Shown here: positions 25,351 to 39,130 of the stretch, one piece after another
Position numbering within the stretch: position 1 is the first letter of the stretch
Layout: each line of letters starts with the position of its first letter
Assembly: GCF_002443255.2 (NCBI RefSeq)
Contig: NW_019211455.1
Span: 59,830,764-59,894,763, forward strand
Direction of reading: 5' to 3'
Origin: Varroa destructor
Lineage: Eukaryota > Arthropoda > Arachnida > Mesostigmata > Varroidae
DNA: 64,000 nt
The notes under the pieces: generated by a model
Database searches by the model: none
What the model was told of the DNA's origin: nothing
What the model saw: only the letters and a program-made list of their open reading frames with translations
Position numbers and translations under genes: made by a program

Positions 25351-26332
25351 CGACCACTTCAACCAATCCAGAATATCCATTGTCTCCCAGGAAGCCACTT
25401 GCTAGTTTGGCAGGAGAAAACAGATAGAGAAACTTTCAAGATGACCTGACCAAAATTATAGCAGCTGCATTGAATATGATAACTGTTCATTTTGTAGCTG
25501 CTGTTCCAACCACCTGTAGGACTAACCTTGTATCTTGCGTGCGGGCGCGCGCTTTTTCAAATATCCATCAAGCATTAACACTCGGGCCGCTAAAACGGCG
25601 GCATACACGACAGCTGGTGTTTAGGAAAGCAGCTATCACATTTGAATATATTAGTGGTCACAATTAATTAAACGAAAGAGTGATTAATTTGATTGATTTT
25701 GCATGAAAAGTTTTAGAGCTCTTGGCTAGATTTCGGGTATTTACCAAAAACACGGAGTCTTTAGAAAAGGGTCAAATTTCCTATTTGCACTACACCATAA
25801 GTTTTACGATTAGGCCGGACTACAAGAAACGATCATTGTTTCCGGTTGACATTTCGGCTGAAGGCAAACTCGGTGAACTAGATATTCATCATGACTGTTT
25901 GCAGGGGCGTTTAATGTTTAGCATTGTATTGTGATGTTTCCAGTGGGATTTTGTGTTTCGATAAGAGACTGCGATACGGCATGGGATTGAAACGAACGAT
26001 AAAAACCTGTTTTTCTTCAACAAAAGACGACACGAAATGTGTACTGGTGATACCGATAATTGTGGACTCGTTTTGACTTAAGGCACGCGTTGACCTTAGC
26101 AGGTGTTTTTCAACTTTAATACCCTTCTACGAGTCAGAGGCAAGAGCACTGTTCGGATCGATGCCAGGACTTCAGTTATTGTCATTAGCGCCATACGTAG
26201 CGATTGGAGCGAGCTTTAGCTCATTCCAATCCCACAGCCGGCATCAGGGTTTTCTCCATAAGCCGCGCAACACCTGCTGCTGTTACTTCCATTCGACGAC
26301 CTGTTGGCAAGGTGTCAGGAACTCTAATTGCC

Positions 26333-29300
26333 ATGGAGCTATTGGGGTGTTTAGTGCCACTATATGTAATGCACCGACTCGTGCCGTTTGCGTGCGGGGC
26401 GTGTGTGGGCTTAGCATGCTACGTACTGGCACGTCGTCTAGCTGTACGGCCCCCCCGTGCCCGGCTAACGTGGGCCGTCACCCGCCTTCTGCGAGCTGCA
26501 CGATTTCGCGGTACCAATGAATCGTTTTCGCGAGCCGAGCTTTGTCCCGTCGCAAGTGCGTACCATAATGCCGAGCCGCATATGCCGCTTCTTACGCCTG
26601 AGCTTCATTCAGAGGTGAACTTATAATATACATATATATACATATACTCTTTTATATAATAGTTCACTAATGTAACTACATTTTTATTTACCACTAATAA
26701 AAACTATGTTTTACAATTAGCAGGACTGGAGAGGAGGCGTTTATTAGCTATTCAATTTGTGCCACATTTACAACGCTTTCCAGATTGAAATCTAGTTGAT
26801 ACATAGTTCCGATATAATGCTGTTCACTATTACTAGATTCACTGTAAAAATGTTTCGAATACCTAAATGAAGCCCGCCGCTTACAAACTATGTATTTACA
26901 CTGTTTTATTAAAAAAAATTCAGATGAAAGCTACTCAAACGAAATTCTGTAAAGAAATCATTAGGGTTATGTAAACAAGACTTCTTTATGCAGATATTTA
27001 TTCTGTACGTTATATTTTATATAATTACCCTTTTAACATGCATTATTTTATGAACTCGAATTTTGTATTGGGAAAGTGACTCTTCGAAATTGAACCTATT
27101 GATTTGGAATATTTCGAACAAACAACTCTCAATTATGAGTTCAAATTTCACATGAAGTCGCTTCAGCGTGCGCAATTAAGGATGCTTCGTATCTTTTGTA
27201 GGCTTACGCATTTCCGTAGCTAAAACGAACTGTTCGTAATACTAATAGCAAATTAAATATTAATCTAGCTTGTTGCGAACCTGACGCCAGCTAATATTAG
27301 GCTATCATTTCATAAGGCAATGGAGCACTGAACATCACGCCATGCTCAATATAGAAATTTGACGCGTAGTCCACAAAACGGTTAAAAAATGGCATAAAAG
27401 ATGCGGGCGATTGAAAGTATTCTCCGTTCGCTATTATATTTGCCGGTATAAACATGTTATTGCAAAAAGCGATGCGCCGTGGAAATAGAACGGTATTTAA
27501 TACTGTTTATTAAACATTGAAAACTATCCACCTATTGTTCATGGCAGATATTTTTCGGCACGTGGTAAGTAGTTAAAATTTGAATGGAACATAATAAACT
27601 GGCTTGTACCATTTCTGAGGATAGCTCTACATTTTCTCAACAGTCATTTACTGTGCTTTTTTCAAACGGGTGATCTAGGTGGCTGGCGTTGTGGACAGCA
27701 TTCTTCAGGGTTTTATTCTGCCCTGGTATTCGCCTTTATCTGAATCTGAAGAGTTTCCCCGACACATCGAAGGAATTCTCGAGGACACATTTCTTGAGCT
27801 ATCCCACAAACTAGCCCTCATTCACCCCTCACGTGCTTTGCAAGTAAGTGAGTCCTAGTTTTATATTTTGACCTACAATCTTAAATGATATCTCAAAGAT
27901 AGCGCCAAACAATTAATTCCAGTCGACGCTATGTGGCATGTATAGGAAAGGTAAAGCAAATACCATATTTTTTTGATGAATGGTTGCATACGATTAATGT
28001 TCTTACGTGTATCGATGCAATTTTCAAATGATAGCTTTCTGTTTCAGGTGTCCCTCGAAATATTGTGTTGTCACATTCAACAGCTGCCCCGCTGTCAGCA
28101 ATCTTCCGAGTCGCTTGGGGCAGATCACCCAGCTGCTGTGGATCGCAGAAGCGAATGGCTTTACCTACAAAGCTTAGCCACTCTTGCTCTCAGGCTTGTG
28201 GAACCCGGTGACATTCTCACCGCTAAGGCGGTTCATTTACTTGTAAAGTGTTTCACATCTATGCAAAATGCTTAAGAATTTCTTGTCTGCTTTTTGATAT
28301 TGTATTCATTGCATATTTTATACACATAAAAAACATCTGTTGTCATCTTAAAAAAAACTAATTTCACTGGTTATACGAATTTCTATGCATTAGCCAAATT
28401 ACTCGACATAATTACAATCCAATATAATTACAAAAACGTTCAAATATTCGAAAAATAGAGGCATTATTTTAGGCATGAATCTCGATTGCGTTCAATGATC
28501 TTCTCAGAAATGCATTAACTGATTGATTTGTTTCACTATAATACATTCAAAGAAGTGTATGTCAAATCAATGCCCAAACGACCTTAACTAAACCATTATT
28601 TGCACAAAGGAGGTGTGCACATTATAGTTAGAGCATTTGATAATACTCACTCGGAAAAATAATTCCCATTAGTTAAATATCACGTCAGAAGCACGAAGGG
28701 GGTTGAACCTACACATGAGCTTCCCATGTCGTTTATAATAAAAATGAATCATTAATTTTCTAACAAACTCTCTTAACCATTATATGAAATTAATAAACTT
28801 AAACTTTGTACATTGGGAAGTCAAATCTATCTTTTATTCAGAGATTAATCAGATTTATTCTTCAGTCAGACCTTAATGGATAGGATACATGCTTATAGCA
28901 ATGTTAACTGATAATAGGAATTCCGTTCATACAGCATGGTAAACTACTGTATGTTTACATAGGTTTCGCTCACACGACCCCGAGCGACGCTGACCAACTA
29001 CTTCGCTTATAGATTAAACAGCCCTACCACATTCACGCAACACTGCAGGCTTACTGGGAGCAAACAACTTGCGGAAGAAGTCTCAAACACTAAGCGTCTT
29101 TTACCGTATTATCGATTGTCTGTTTCGTACCTTAGGTTCTTCACATTATCTGCCGAAATGTGTTACTTCCGCTGGTTGACTTGATCTCGAAGCCTGGCAT
29201 AATTTACTATATTGTGGTGGCTGTGTGCACACCGAACTCAATTGGTGAAAAAGAAGAGACTGGCTTATCTTCACCGGATGCAACGTCTACCGACATTGCT

Positions 29301-32300
29301 GTTGAGGCGAAAGGTTTTGGAGGTGTACAAGAGCCATCAGTCAACGATGTTCTTAACGTGATCGTACCAACTAGTCTAAGCACCCGGCACTCCTTCTCGC
29401 TACCGGCTACAAGTTCGTTACGACACAGTCATCTCCGAAGTCACAATTCTGTCGACATCGAACGCGCGGTCGAAGCCGATAACTTTGCATATGGCTCAGC
29501 TGTACACAAGGTATGTCGTCAGAAAAGAATAACAAATCAACAATTTATTAATATTAAATGGCAAACATAATATTAAATGGTTCCAATGGCATCAATAATG
29601 TATTGATACTAGTAAAATGTGACATACATTGTTTGACCTTATGTAACATAGAAACGACTGTTACACAAGTAAAGCACCTTTATTTGCATTTGAAGCAGGC
29701 TATATCCAAATGAACAGAATATGTTAATAAGCTGAAGAATCACAAAGTAAATACTAAATTTACATAGAAGAGCCAGTTGGTATGCATTTTTTTATTAACG
29801 TTGCTTTAGATAAATTTGAGTGTTAATTTGAGTTAATTAAATTGAATTAATTAATGAGTGTAAATTTGAGCCTTCCATAATAATATTATAGCATTATTAC
29901 ATAGGGAATCCCTGACTTCTTCTAAAGCAAAATATTCAGTAGATGTAGTGAAATGGCGTACTGTTTCAGGTGCGCATTACTAAGACGGAGTCGCGTAGTG
30001 AGCTTAACAAGGGTGTATATACAGTATACTGTATCGAATATCAATCTCAGATGGGAGGCCCATTATACCGAACCAGACGTCGCTTCAATGAATTCATCAA
30101 TTTGCAGACATCCCTTAGAAAGCTGGGCAGATTCGACCTGTCACTTAGAGGAGTTAAGGGCCCTTCAAGGTGGCTGGCGAACCCGTTCGTGAACGATAAA
30201 AAGAATGTTATAAATCGAAAAATATACCTCCAAAATTATCTTATACAGGTATACAAAATATTTAGGTAAAGAGCAAATAATGTCTTTGCAGTATACCAAA
30301 CAAATATATTTTTTACGAGCCAAATATTTTATATGAAACTAGTGATACGAAACACGAAGCAAGAAAAAAGAGATAGTAGTAATGTTAATGCGTTTGCCCA
30401 ATAATATGAGCTGGACCTAATTAGGAGGCATCCGTTTCGACTTATTTTTAATTTGCGAGTAATGTTGGTGCGTATTGTTTATTATTTATCCGGTGCGTTT
30501 AGTTGTCAGGTATACCTGAAGTGGTACGCACGGTTCAGTTCCAGCTATTTATGGGAGTATTAGGTGAGCCGGACAACTATTTTACTGGGGGCTTGGCAAC
30601 GGCAACAAGCAGTTTGCTACGAATTGACCATATGCTCGCAGAAGGCGTTCGCGGAGCCCTAGATCTGATTAAAACGGCCCTTCCAGGGAATGTTTCCCTC
30701 AACAAAGAAATTAATGATGATCCTCATGTAGCGAATGCCATTTATCGTAGCAATATCTGGGAACAGCAGCCAGTACAGCACCAACCGCCACCTAGTAGCT
30801 TTGTGGAATTTAAATACGACCGTGATACTAGCAGTCGTCGGTTAAGACAAGCCGTGCTGAACTATATAGACAGGTAGGATATCATGAATCAGTATGAAAT
30901 AAAAGTAAAAATGTAACCCACACTTGAAACAGATTTTGTCACTTTGCCGTACCGTGATGTTTTTATTTTTTATTTTTCATATTTGGCTCTAGAAGGAGGT
31001 TGTCTCCCCCGGTCCATAATTGTGCTTCAACCTAAGGTAGTTATTTGGGCTACCAGTTGCCAAAGTAGACGACCACTCATGGTCTTCATTGTCTGCAATT
31101 TTGTGAACGATTTTTTGTTTTGAAACGTTTTGACCTAAAAAATGAAATATAATAATCCTATAAATGTAAAAAGGTATGAATATAAATGTATGTTCAAGGC
31201 TATCTGTAATTATAAATAAGAGGTATAGTTGCATAAGGTGTAGCTTTGAACTTGACCACTATTTATATTGTTTACTACAGCTTCGATTTGGCGTCCTCTC
31301 CGGAATTTTCGCCAGTTCACTGCGGGGGAGTCAGTCCAATGACACCAATTTTTCCGCAGGCGGCAACTAGATCTGAATTTGATGAGGGATGTCAGTTGAC
31401 GGATACTTGCCATAATGCTACCACTGCAGTCGATGGCCTCCAGTCACTCTTACCAGGAGGACTTCAGCAATTATCAGATCAGTTACAGCTTCGCTTGACG
31501 TTCAGCCAGGGTCGCCAAGGACCATCGTCTGTAAGCGGTGCTGAATCACTTGGTAGACCTAGAACAACTTCACCTGCGTCTCCGCGTTGCAATCCATTGA
31601 TCGGGGCATTGCTTGATCTCATCACGGTCATATTAGAAGGTTAATTTTGTTCATAAGTTTTGGAAAATTCTTGTGAGATTCGAAACAGTGGTTGCACTTA
31701 TAATGCGCACTGATACAAAGCAGAATTTTTTTCGGAATAGAATTGATCCTATAAAATAAATGTTTCTTAGTTTATTACGATTATTGACACGATTATTCTT
31801 GAAATAAACAGTAACATTAATTCAAAGATTGCATCCTTTGTGAACGAATTAATTGCCACACGCGAATATTATGATTAACATTAATAAATATATGTTTATA
31901 TATATATTGGGGTTATCGAAATATATTGATAATTTCGTAACTAAACAAGTTTTAAAGTTACATATCTAAGGTAGTATCGGTCGTCGTTGATGTTTGTGAA
32001 GTGATATTCGCTAGTACTAGATGTACTAAAATTATTGGAATGCTTCATATATTTTTTGAGCCTTGAAGATACTTGGAAATTTCTTTAAAAAGTCACTGTT
32101 TCTACTATTACTACGACAAAGACATACATGCTGCCCAGGCTCATAGAAAATGTGTGCTGTTTATGACCAAGGTGCGTTGTCGGAAGAAACAGTCCAGAGG
32201 TGATTCTATCACTTTCGTTCTGGAAATTTCGATGTGAGTAATGTCCGTCATAGCAGTCGACAAATTGCGAAAGTTGGTGACGTTATTGCGAAAAGTCGAG

Positions 32301-33947
32301 CAGAAACGATTTGTGAGTAGCTATGATATCGCCAAGGAACTCAACATCCACTACCAAACAGAATTAAACCATTTGAAGAAAGCTGACTACAAAAAAGAGT
32401 TCGATGTTAAGTGTCGCACGAATTAATGTAAAAGGTTTCATTCAAACGTGCTTTCATCAGCGAAACCGAACAAAAACACAACAAAATCGAGTTATTTTTA
32501 AAGCGCTTGATCACGTGTGATGGAAAGTGGATTAAATACGACAATAATATGCAAAAAAAAAGTGCTCCAATCTGTAGCGGAGCCTTGACTAAAATGGTGC
32601 TATGTGTTCGGTGAGGTTGGAAAAGAATCATGCATTATGAATTGCTGCCGCCTAATAAAACTATTAACTCGGACCTCTACTGTCAATAACTAATAAGATT
32701 ACAACAAGCGATTAAAAAAATCGACCAGAAATAGTGGACAGGAAAGGCATTGTCTTCCACCGTGGCAACGCTAGACCGCATACATTTTTAGCCTCCCAGC
32801 AAAAATGAAGAAATTCTAGATGGGAAATTTTAGTGTATCCGCCAGATAGCCCGAATCTTAAATCAAGAGGCTATTTCGGTCTCTGTGGAGCTTTCTTAAT
32901 CACGTTAATTCGTTTTCAGTGGAGGGATGCAAAAATTACTTGTCAGAATTTTTTGCGTAGAGGTCACGTAAGTTTTACAGTGATGGGTCTACAACAGGTA
33001 AAAGGGTAAAGGTAATCGATCAAAATGGCGCATGTTTAATTTAGGTCGCAGTTCAGTAAAATTAAAATAATTTTATAATATAATCATAAAAATAAAAATA
33101 TAATAAAATAAAATAATAAAATTTAAAAAGGTAGGATAAATCTTTACTTCAGTTTGGGCTTTTAAAAGGGTTAATATTTTTCCACAGTGTGTATAGGTGG
33201 CCAAATTCAAAGTCACAATAAGACCACTATACCGCCCAACTTACCTTGTATATGGCTCTTTGCATACAGGAAGCGGACATGGTGCATCGCGGGTACCTGT
33301 TCTTTTATCCCGTTTGCAAGGTTTGATAGGGTCTCTAGCGGAGGAGTGGCTGTCCGATAAACTTGAAGAAACATTTGCGCCCCATAATTGTGCCACAATG
33401 CTGCATAAGCTACACCTTGTCATCAGTGGTTTAGCTCAAGGTGCTAGTACTTTTTATTACTTCAATATATTTTTCAGCTTATTTAATTTAGCATTTCATA
33501 CATTAGGCATACACTTCAATCTAAGTTCTATAACGTTTTATATATATAATGCACTTGTATGTAATAATTTTTGAACTTTTAAACAAACATTTTTCAATCC
33601 GATGGCTACCAATGCGGATAACTTAAACTGTCCATTGAAATCTAGTTGTTGCATCACATTCCAAAATAATGAGTCTCTCTTACCTGTACATGGTCTCTTA
33701 TTTAGCAGGCGGTGATATATCACCTGTCGAACGTTCTCAAGATGAGGCTCGTCAGGCATTGCGCTCACTTATGCCCCCCTGGGCGTTGGCATATCTTCCC
33801 GTAATAGACCAACTGATTGATGGTGTGCTGGAAGCTCTCAGTCAAGAAAGATTCAACCGAGCACTCGTCTACAAATTGGCCGATGCTCTTCTTGATTTAT
33901 TGGCCTCTGTAGATAGTATCGAAGAATGGACAGCTGGTCACAGATAA
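26333..33947 (+). CDS. SNX19: Sorting nexin 19-like protein (membrane anchor, PXA, PX, Nexin_C)
   Basis: Nine exons: 26333-26614, 27679-27843, 28048-28242, 29136-29510, 29970-30248, 30503-30873, 31281-31639, 33270-33440, 33709-33947; phases close throughout, giving 811 residues and TAA. Residues 1-35 are hydrophobic (membrane anchor). PXA spans roughly 95-290 (VVDSILQGFILPWYSPL; later CRNVLLPLVDLISKPG). A Ser-rich linker follows. PX starts near 340 and keeps the basic phosphoinositide motif (YRTRRRFNEFINLQTSL) and the family's KGP segment. Nexin_C covers about 660-811 (ALLDLITVILEG; WALAYLPVIDQLIDGVLE). No RGS domain lies between PXA and PX, which fits SNX19 rather than SNX13/14/25. Family members tether ER and endosomal membranes. 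Exon 6 uses TTTAG ending at 30502, because the nearby CAG at 30509 breaks the frame. The human protein is longer (about 990), mainly in linkers. Intron 7 carries a mariner relic. Confidence 0.9.
32060..33044 (+). mobile_element. Decayed mariner-type DNA transposon (transposase pseudogene)
   Basis: A plus-strand trail of mariner transposase pieces runs through SNX19 intron 7, jumping frames with internal stops. In order: an AAQAH-type helix-turn-helix part (about 32125), a GNFDVSN segment (about 32225), YDIAKELNIHYQTELNHL (about 32318), the first catalytic block (Asp codon 32519-32521 kept but its following Glu lost), a HYELLPP-type block (about 32635), and a block near 32758-32781 where the second catalytic Asp has become Gly before NARPH. 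It ends with the family's VIDQNG tail and TAG at 33042-33044. I could not define the terminal inverted repeats or TA duplication. It is inactive: frameshifts, stops and a lost catalytic residue. Confidence 0.85.
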
Positions 33948-34813
33948 TATATTCGTATTAGTATATTATCCTTTCTAGTACTTAACTTATTACAAGTACG
34001 AAATTTTTCATTACGAAAAAGGGGATCAAACAGTCTTGAATGAGTTAACTGAAAAATAGACGTAGAACTGTATTTCAGTATTCAAGATGTGTTGGACGAA
34101 CTAGTTTCGCGTAAATGTAAATCGCAAAGAATGCAAGTGTAGAAAATAGTTGATTGATAATAAGTAGCCATCTCTAACCAATCTCGTGCAATCAGAAATT
34201 AACAAAAACAAGTGCTTGATAGGCGTCAATCTATCACCGCGGTTGTTCCGAGAATGGATATTATGTTTGGTAGTTTAAAAGATATTTTTGCGATACCATT
34301 AGTGATAAACCAGTACGATTGTGCGGTAGCTAAAACGGTACTTTATTGGTCAGAGCTAATAATATTCAAATGTACTGGTGCGTGATGTGTTACTAAGAAT
34401 TGGAAAATGAAATCATATACATAAATGATAGTATGCTTTATTGCGATAACGTGTCTGGCTGCCTTCTGAATTATTTGAAAATACCTCTACTAGTTATAAA
34501 AAAATTATGTATATATTGAAACAGAGGATAGTTGGATAGGTGATGTATCTACAGGGTGCAGCACCTAAGTCAGAACCTTGTTTTACACTTTGTTTCTAAG
34601 ATCATATCTAAATTAAGACAACAAAAATTATTAGATTTGTCAGAACTATCTCTGAGAGTCAGGTTTATTTAGTATAACCATTATTGACCACGATTACAGC
34701 TTCACTTCGCATCTTCAACCATTCATTATTTTGAAAATATTCCTCCCTTAATCTTCAAATAACTTAGTCCTACTACCCGTGTGTCAAGCGATACTAATAG
34801 GCATGAACTCAAT
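33948..34813. other. Intergenic region downstream of the SNX19-like gene
   Basis: Short-frame AT-rich DNA. I did not find a canonical AATAAA within the first few hundred bases after the SNX19 stop, so its 3' end is unplaced. Confidence 0.4.
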
Positions 34814-34877
34814 ATTTTTTTGTAACACATTTAGGAGACACTTAATAAAGTGTCTCCTAAATGTGTTACAAAAAAAT
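34814..34877. repeat. Perfect hairpin, 30-bp arms, 4-base loop
   Basis: Arms 34814-34843 and 34848-34877 match exactly around the loop AATA. The arm carries TGTAACACATTTAGGAGACA. No duplicated target site was seen at its edges. Confidence 0.9.
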
Positions 34878-37370
34878 TTCAGGGGAATTAAATTTTGGGT
34901 CAATAGCAGGCCAAAAGCCCCAAAAATGCAAAGGCTTGAAAAAAATCAGGAATCTTAAAAAGCGCAAAAAGAACGCAGAAGATCTGAAGAATACTCACCG
35001 TTGGAGTTTATCTTGGACTGAGCAACTCATATTTTCCTTATTAAAGCGACCGTTAATATTTGCATTAAAAATATAGGTGCATCAAAAATGGCCCTCAAGC
35101 CATTTAAATGAATTTTAAATCTAAAGCCTATGTTCTAATTTTCCTCGTGGAAATCGTCTTCGGATTTTTTAGCAGTTGGATTAAACTGGCAATAACGTAA
35201 ATCATTGATTTCGGAAAAAAATGAAACTTTAGATACATACTGTCAGAGGTTTACGCGGGGAAAAAACATTGAATAATAGTTTATTTGCGCTCAAACTGTA
35301 AGAACGACGCATTGTTTTCTATAACGAGGAGTTAGTTGTTTCATTTAGAAAGAACAGAGTTTCCTCTAGTAATATAACCGAGTGTATGGACAGACACTCG
35401 TTATAACAAACAGCCCACCAAAGTTTGTTCCACTTTAGGTACCGTATCCTGTACGAAGTTAAGTTGTCAGTATATATGTCTGTGTAAGACGATCTATTTG
35501 TAAAATATACGTTAATCACCCTAAGGCAGTATGTATACGCGTGCTTGTGTGTACAATTATTTCAGTCAGAGCTTAAAATGTGTTCGTGATTCTCGTTGCA
35601 TTTCTTAGCATATCGGTAATTGAGCTCTTCATCTTCGATATGGGATAAGTTGAGATTGTAGTATTTTCAGCTCGATAGCGCAACAAGAGTACACTTATAA
35701 TTAGTTCTTAGGTCATAGAGCAGTGCTTGTCTAACGAAAAGCGCACATAGGAGCATATTACCAAATTTTGTAAATGGAAGGTAGACCTTCCTTTATGTTA
35801 TGGAGCACAACCGTGTGTTAAAAGAACCACGAAAAAGATATGCCCAAGTCAATACAGTACACTGTATTATTTAATTTATATTAATAATCTAGAAAAAAAT
35901 AATAAAGGTGTATCTAAAATGGATGTTATACCGAATATTGATAAACTAGCTACACTTTGGTCCTACCAAAGCATGATTGCTATCCGTGTTCTATTTCGCT
36001 GAAATGAGTTGCCAAGTTCTTCGTCCAAGATTGTAGCGCGAAGGTGTGATGTTTCCAGAGATCAGTTAAATATGATGAAATATTTCCGTGAGTGGCTGAT
36101 ACGGTGTTAATTTTTTTTAATAAGTAATACATAAGGAACAGTAACAATTATATGATGCTAGTGAATTTCAATATTAAGAATGATATTAAGTATCTACTTA
36201 GACTATCAATTCATGCAATATGCCTATTGTTTATGATAGGAGCTCCCTCACATTCAAAGAAGATACGCATGATAGAGTAAAAGTTGTCATTTTTTTTTTT
36301 GTACATTAAAATTCTTCATTGCTATCTTGTTCTAATTTGGATTCTAATAGGAGCTGCTTCCTCGCCCTACGTTACCCATACTCTTGATCGATTTATATTT
36401 ACTGTTACGTTCGCTGATATAACAAAACGTTACGCGCTTTTTTAATAAATAATGCCACTCTGGCCTACGACATATACATAATGTAGCAAGATTTACGACA
36501 GAATCTTTTCATATGGCATGCTAAAAATAGTTAATTGCATTATGTTTAAGACGAACAGAATATAATAATCAAAATACTTGTGTCCTAGCTATTCCGCTAG
36601 GTTCAAATGAATATATAATAACTACCATGTCTTGGTAATCATGGCGTGCTTGAAGGCACTTTTTCATTGAAAGTCTTTGAACTCATCAGTTATTTTTAGA
36701 AGTGGTGAAAGCGCATAGCTGAGGAATTACTTTGAGTTGAAAAAAGACTATAGCTTATTATTCTTCCTGGAGTATGTAAGATTAGTCTCAGTATTCGTGA
36801 TGATTTTACATGTTACTAGTTTAAGCGTCGTACTTGATGAGGCTATTGTGCAAATTCTAGCGTGATCTAGTCTAGTAAGATATGAAGTGTACACGAGAAT
36901 CAAAACTACCATTATATGTGCAGAAATGATAAAAATTCTAAGGTGCTTGCGGGCTATACGTGCAAGTGCGATAAAAAAGAGCGAAAAATATATAATGGGG
37001 GGTAATAATCTTGATAATAGTTATCAGATTCAACTCGGTGTAACACATTAAATAGTTTAGAAAAATTAAGCCTAAGTTGGTATCGAAAGTGTCGCTACTT
37101 CTTTCAAGTCACTTTTCTGGAGTGCTATGTGGACACATTAAAATTCGATTGCAGCGGTCATACGCACGGAAATAAATTGGAGGAAAATAAAATTCGATCG
37201 ATATTGACAGTCGTGTATTGAATAAGTATGAATGATATGGCAGCTAAACCTCTAATCTTAGCGCAAACACATTTCTTGCATTGAGCTATGCTATAGATGT
37301 TTCAACGTAAGACGAGAATACGGAACTGATAAATCAATAATTCTTATTTGTTGTATTTTCGTGATCTAAT
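34878..37370. other. Intergenic stretch without recognised genes
   Basis: A Lys-rich 71-codon frame overlaps its left edge (34861-35076) but begins inside the hairpin and has no family signal. The rest shows only short frames and homopolymer runs (for example the T run near 36290). Confidence 0.4.
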
Positions 37371-38106
37371 GAAAACAACTCAAAATTTCCTTGACTATTA
37401 AAATACAATGGTAATATTTTCTATATTACTTATTATTATATGAATATTATTGGATACACAAATAGTTTTTTGGTGAAGACCATCGTAGGATAGTCAAAAT
37501 GGCCATGCTACTTTTTTTTGTGTCACTATTGCCTATATTGTCGTTACGCAAAATAACGTTACATTATTCTAAATGTATCGATAATTGATTCTCATTTTTG
37601 GTCCTGTATAATACATTGCATAAAAGGATTATAATTAGTATAGACGTGCCTTTGAGTGTAAAACACTTCGTGACCCTAACTGGGTCATTTTTAGCGAATT
37701 TTCATTTTACAGATGGCAAAAAAATACTTGACTTTATTTCTTCTGTCAATTATTTTTTTGCCATCTGTAAAATGAAAATTCGCTAAAAATGACCCAGTTA
37801 GGGTCACGAAGTGTTTTACACTCAAAGGCACGTCTATACTAATTATAATCCTTTTATGCAATGTATTATACAGGACCAAAAATGAGAATCAATTATCGAT
37901 ACATTTAGAATAATGTAACGTTATTTTGCGTAACGACAATATAGGCAATAGTGACACAAAAAAAAGTAGCATGGCCATTTTGACTATCCTACGATGGTCT
38001 TCACCAAAAAACTATTTGTGTATCCAATAATATTCATATAATAATAAGTAATATAGAAAATATTACCATTGTATTTTAATAGTCAAGGAAATTTTGAGTT
38101 GTTTTC
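37371..38106. repeat. Near-perfect 736-bp palindrome (362-bp arms)
   Basis: Arms 37371-37732 and 37745-38106 are reverse complements around a 12-base centre; the only mismatch I found is 37727 against 37750. The match ends abruptly at 37370/38107. Identical 62-codon frames at 37598-37786 (plus) and 37691-37879 (minus) arise from the symmetry and are not genes. No transposase, target-site duplication or sequence-family terminal motif is evident. It could be a fold-back element, a recent inverted duplication, or a hairpin artefact of sequencing or assembly. Confidence 0.95.
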
Positions 38107-39130
38107 TCTCACTTATCACATAAGAAAAACCAACAGCAAAAGGGGCCTTAAAAAGATCTGACGTTGATAACTACTCCGGCCCTCAGAAGAGTGGGAAAAA
38201 AACTATGTCGTCACCTGTTCTTCGCTATTGGTATAGGGTTCCTAACCCACGGTTGATATACAATTATATGGGTTGCATTAATCTTGGTTTTCGGTAATAG
38301 AACCATAGCCTGGTTGCACAGCTGTCTTGCTGTCAAACGATTCAGGGTAAGGATAAGACAGAGTTTAAAGAATGGTTACTCATCAGGTTACCGTAAGAAT
38401 AAGCCTTCTTCACTTTTGAATATAGTTTTTTATTATTATTTTCTATTTTCATACAGTTGTCGACCTTCAAATATTTGGAGTGCTTCACAACTTCGGGTTC
38501 TGAAATTTATTAAGGCACTACAACCCAAGCCTCAAGGTATGTGTTATGTCTTAGCCATGCAACGCTCATGAGTGTTTGTCCGACTTACTGTTATCCTTAT
38601 AAGAAAGATTTCCGTAGAAATGCCTTGCGTGAATTCTTATATTTCAGTACATAATTAAACAAAAACTGAAAGTATGGTACCGGCCGCGCGACCGTGATAG
38701 CCATCTCTAGAACCAGTCTATACTTGAATATGTATTTTTGATTTCAAAAATGCGCTTTTTACGGGAAGTGATCACCATTTTTGTAGCGGTAATTTTAAAC
38801 TACATGTTGCTTGTAATACTGATAACAAAAAGGGACCTCTGCGATTAATAATCGACGCGTTTGGGAGGTACTACGAGTGCGACAACATGTTCGTCTTTAT
38901 ACTAAGGTCTGCAACTGCCTTTCCCTTTAATCATACTTGTGACTATTCCACATATAGCCAATTTGCGGCTTAGGATATAGTAGAACGCATATACAGCCTC
39001 GTTGTCGAATAAACTAATTTCTATGTGATTTTCCAACTTGTTGGTCCAATATACATTAATTACTCACGAATATACTATCTCCATCAGAAAAAAAGTACAT
39101 TGAAGCATTTACAGAGAGTTCAGGAAAGAT

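Noticed and set aside
25087..25449. 120-codon frame in the GC-rich zone
   Set aside because: It is mostly low-complexity Ser with no domain, overlaps another equally long frame, and lies in the probable promoter or 5' UTR of the SNX19-like gene.
24940..26600. Operon or bacterial insert as explanation of higher GC
   Set aside because: There are no contiguous bacterial-type genes; the block lies directly upstream of a spliced animal gene and behaves like its promoter region.
37598..37879. Two identical 62-codon frames on opposite strands
   Set aside because: They are the two arms of the palindrome read in mirror image; there is no codon bias or motif beyond that.
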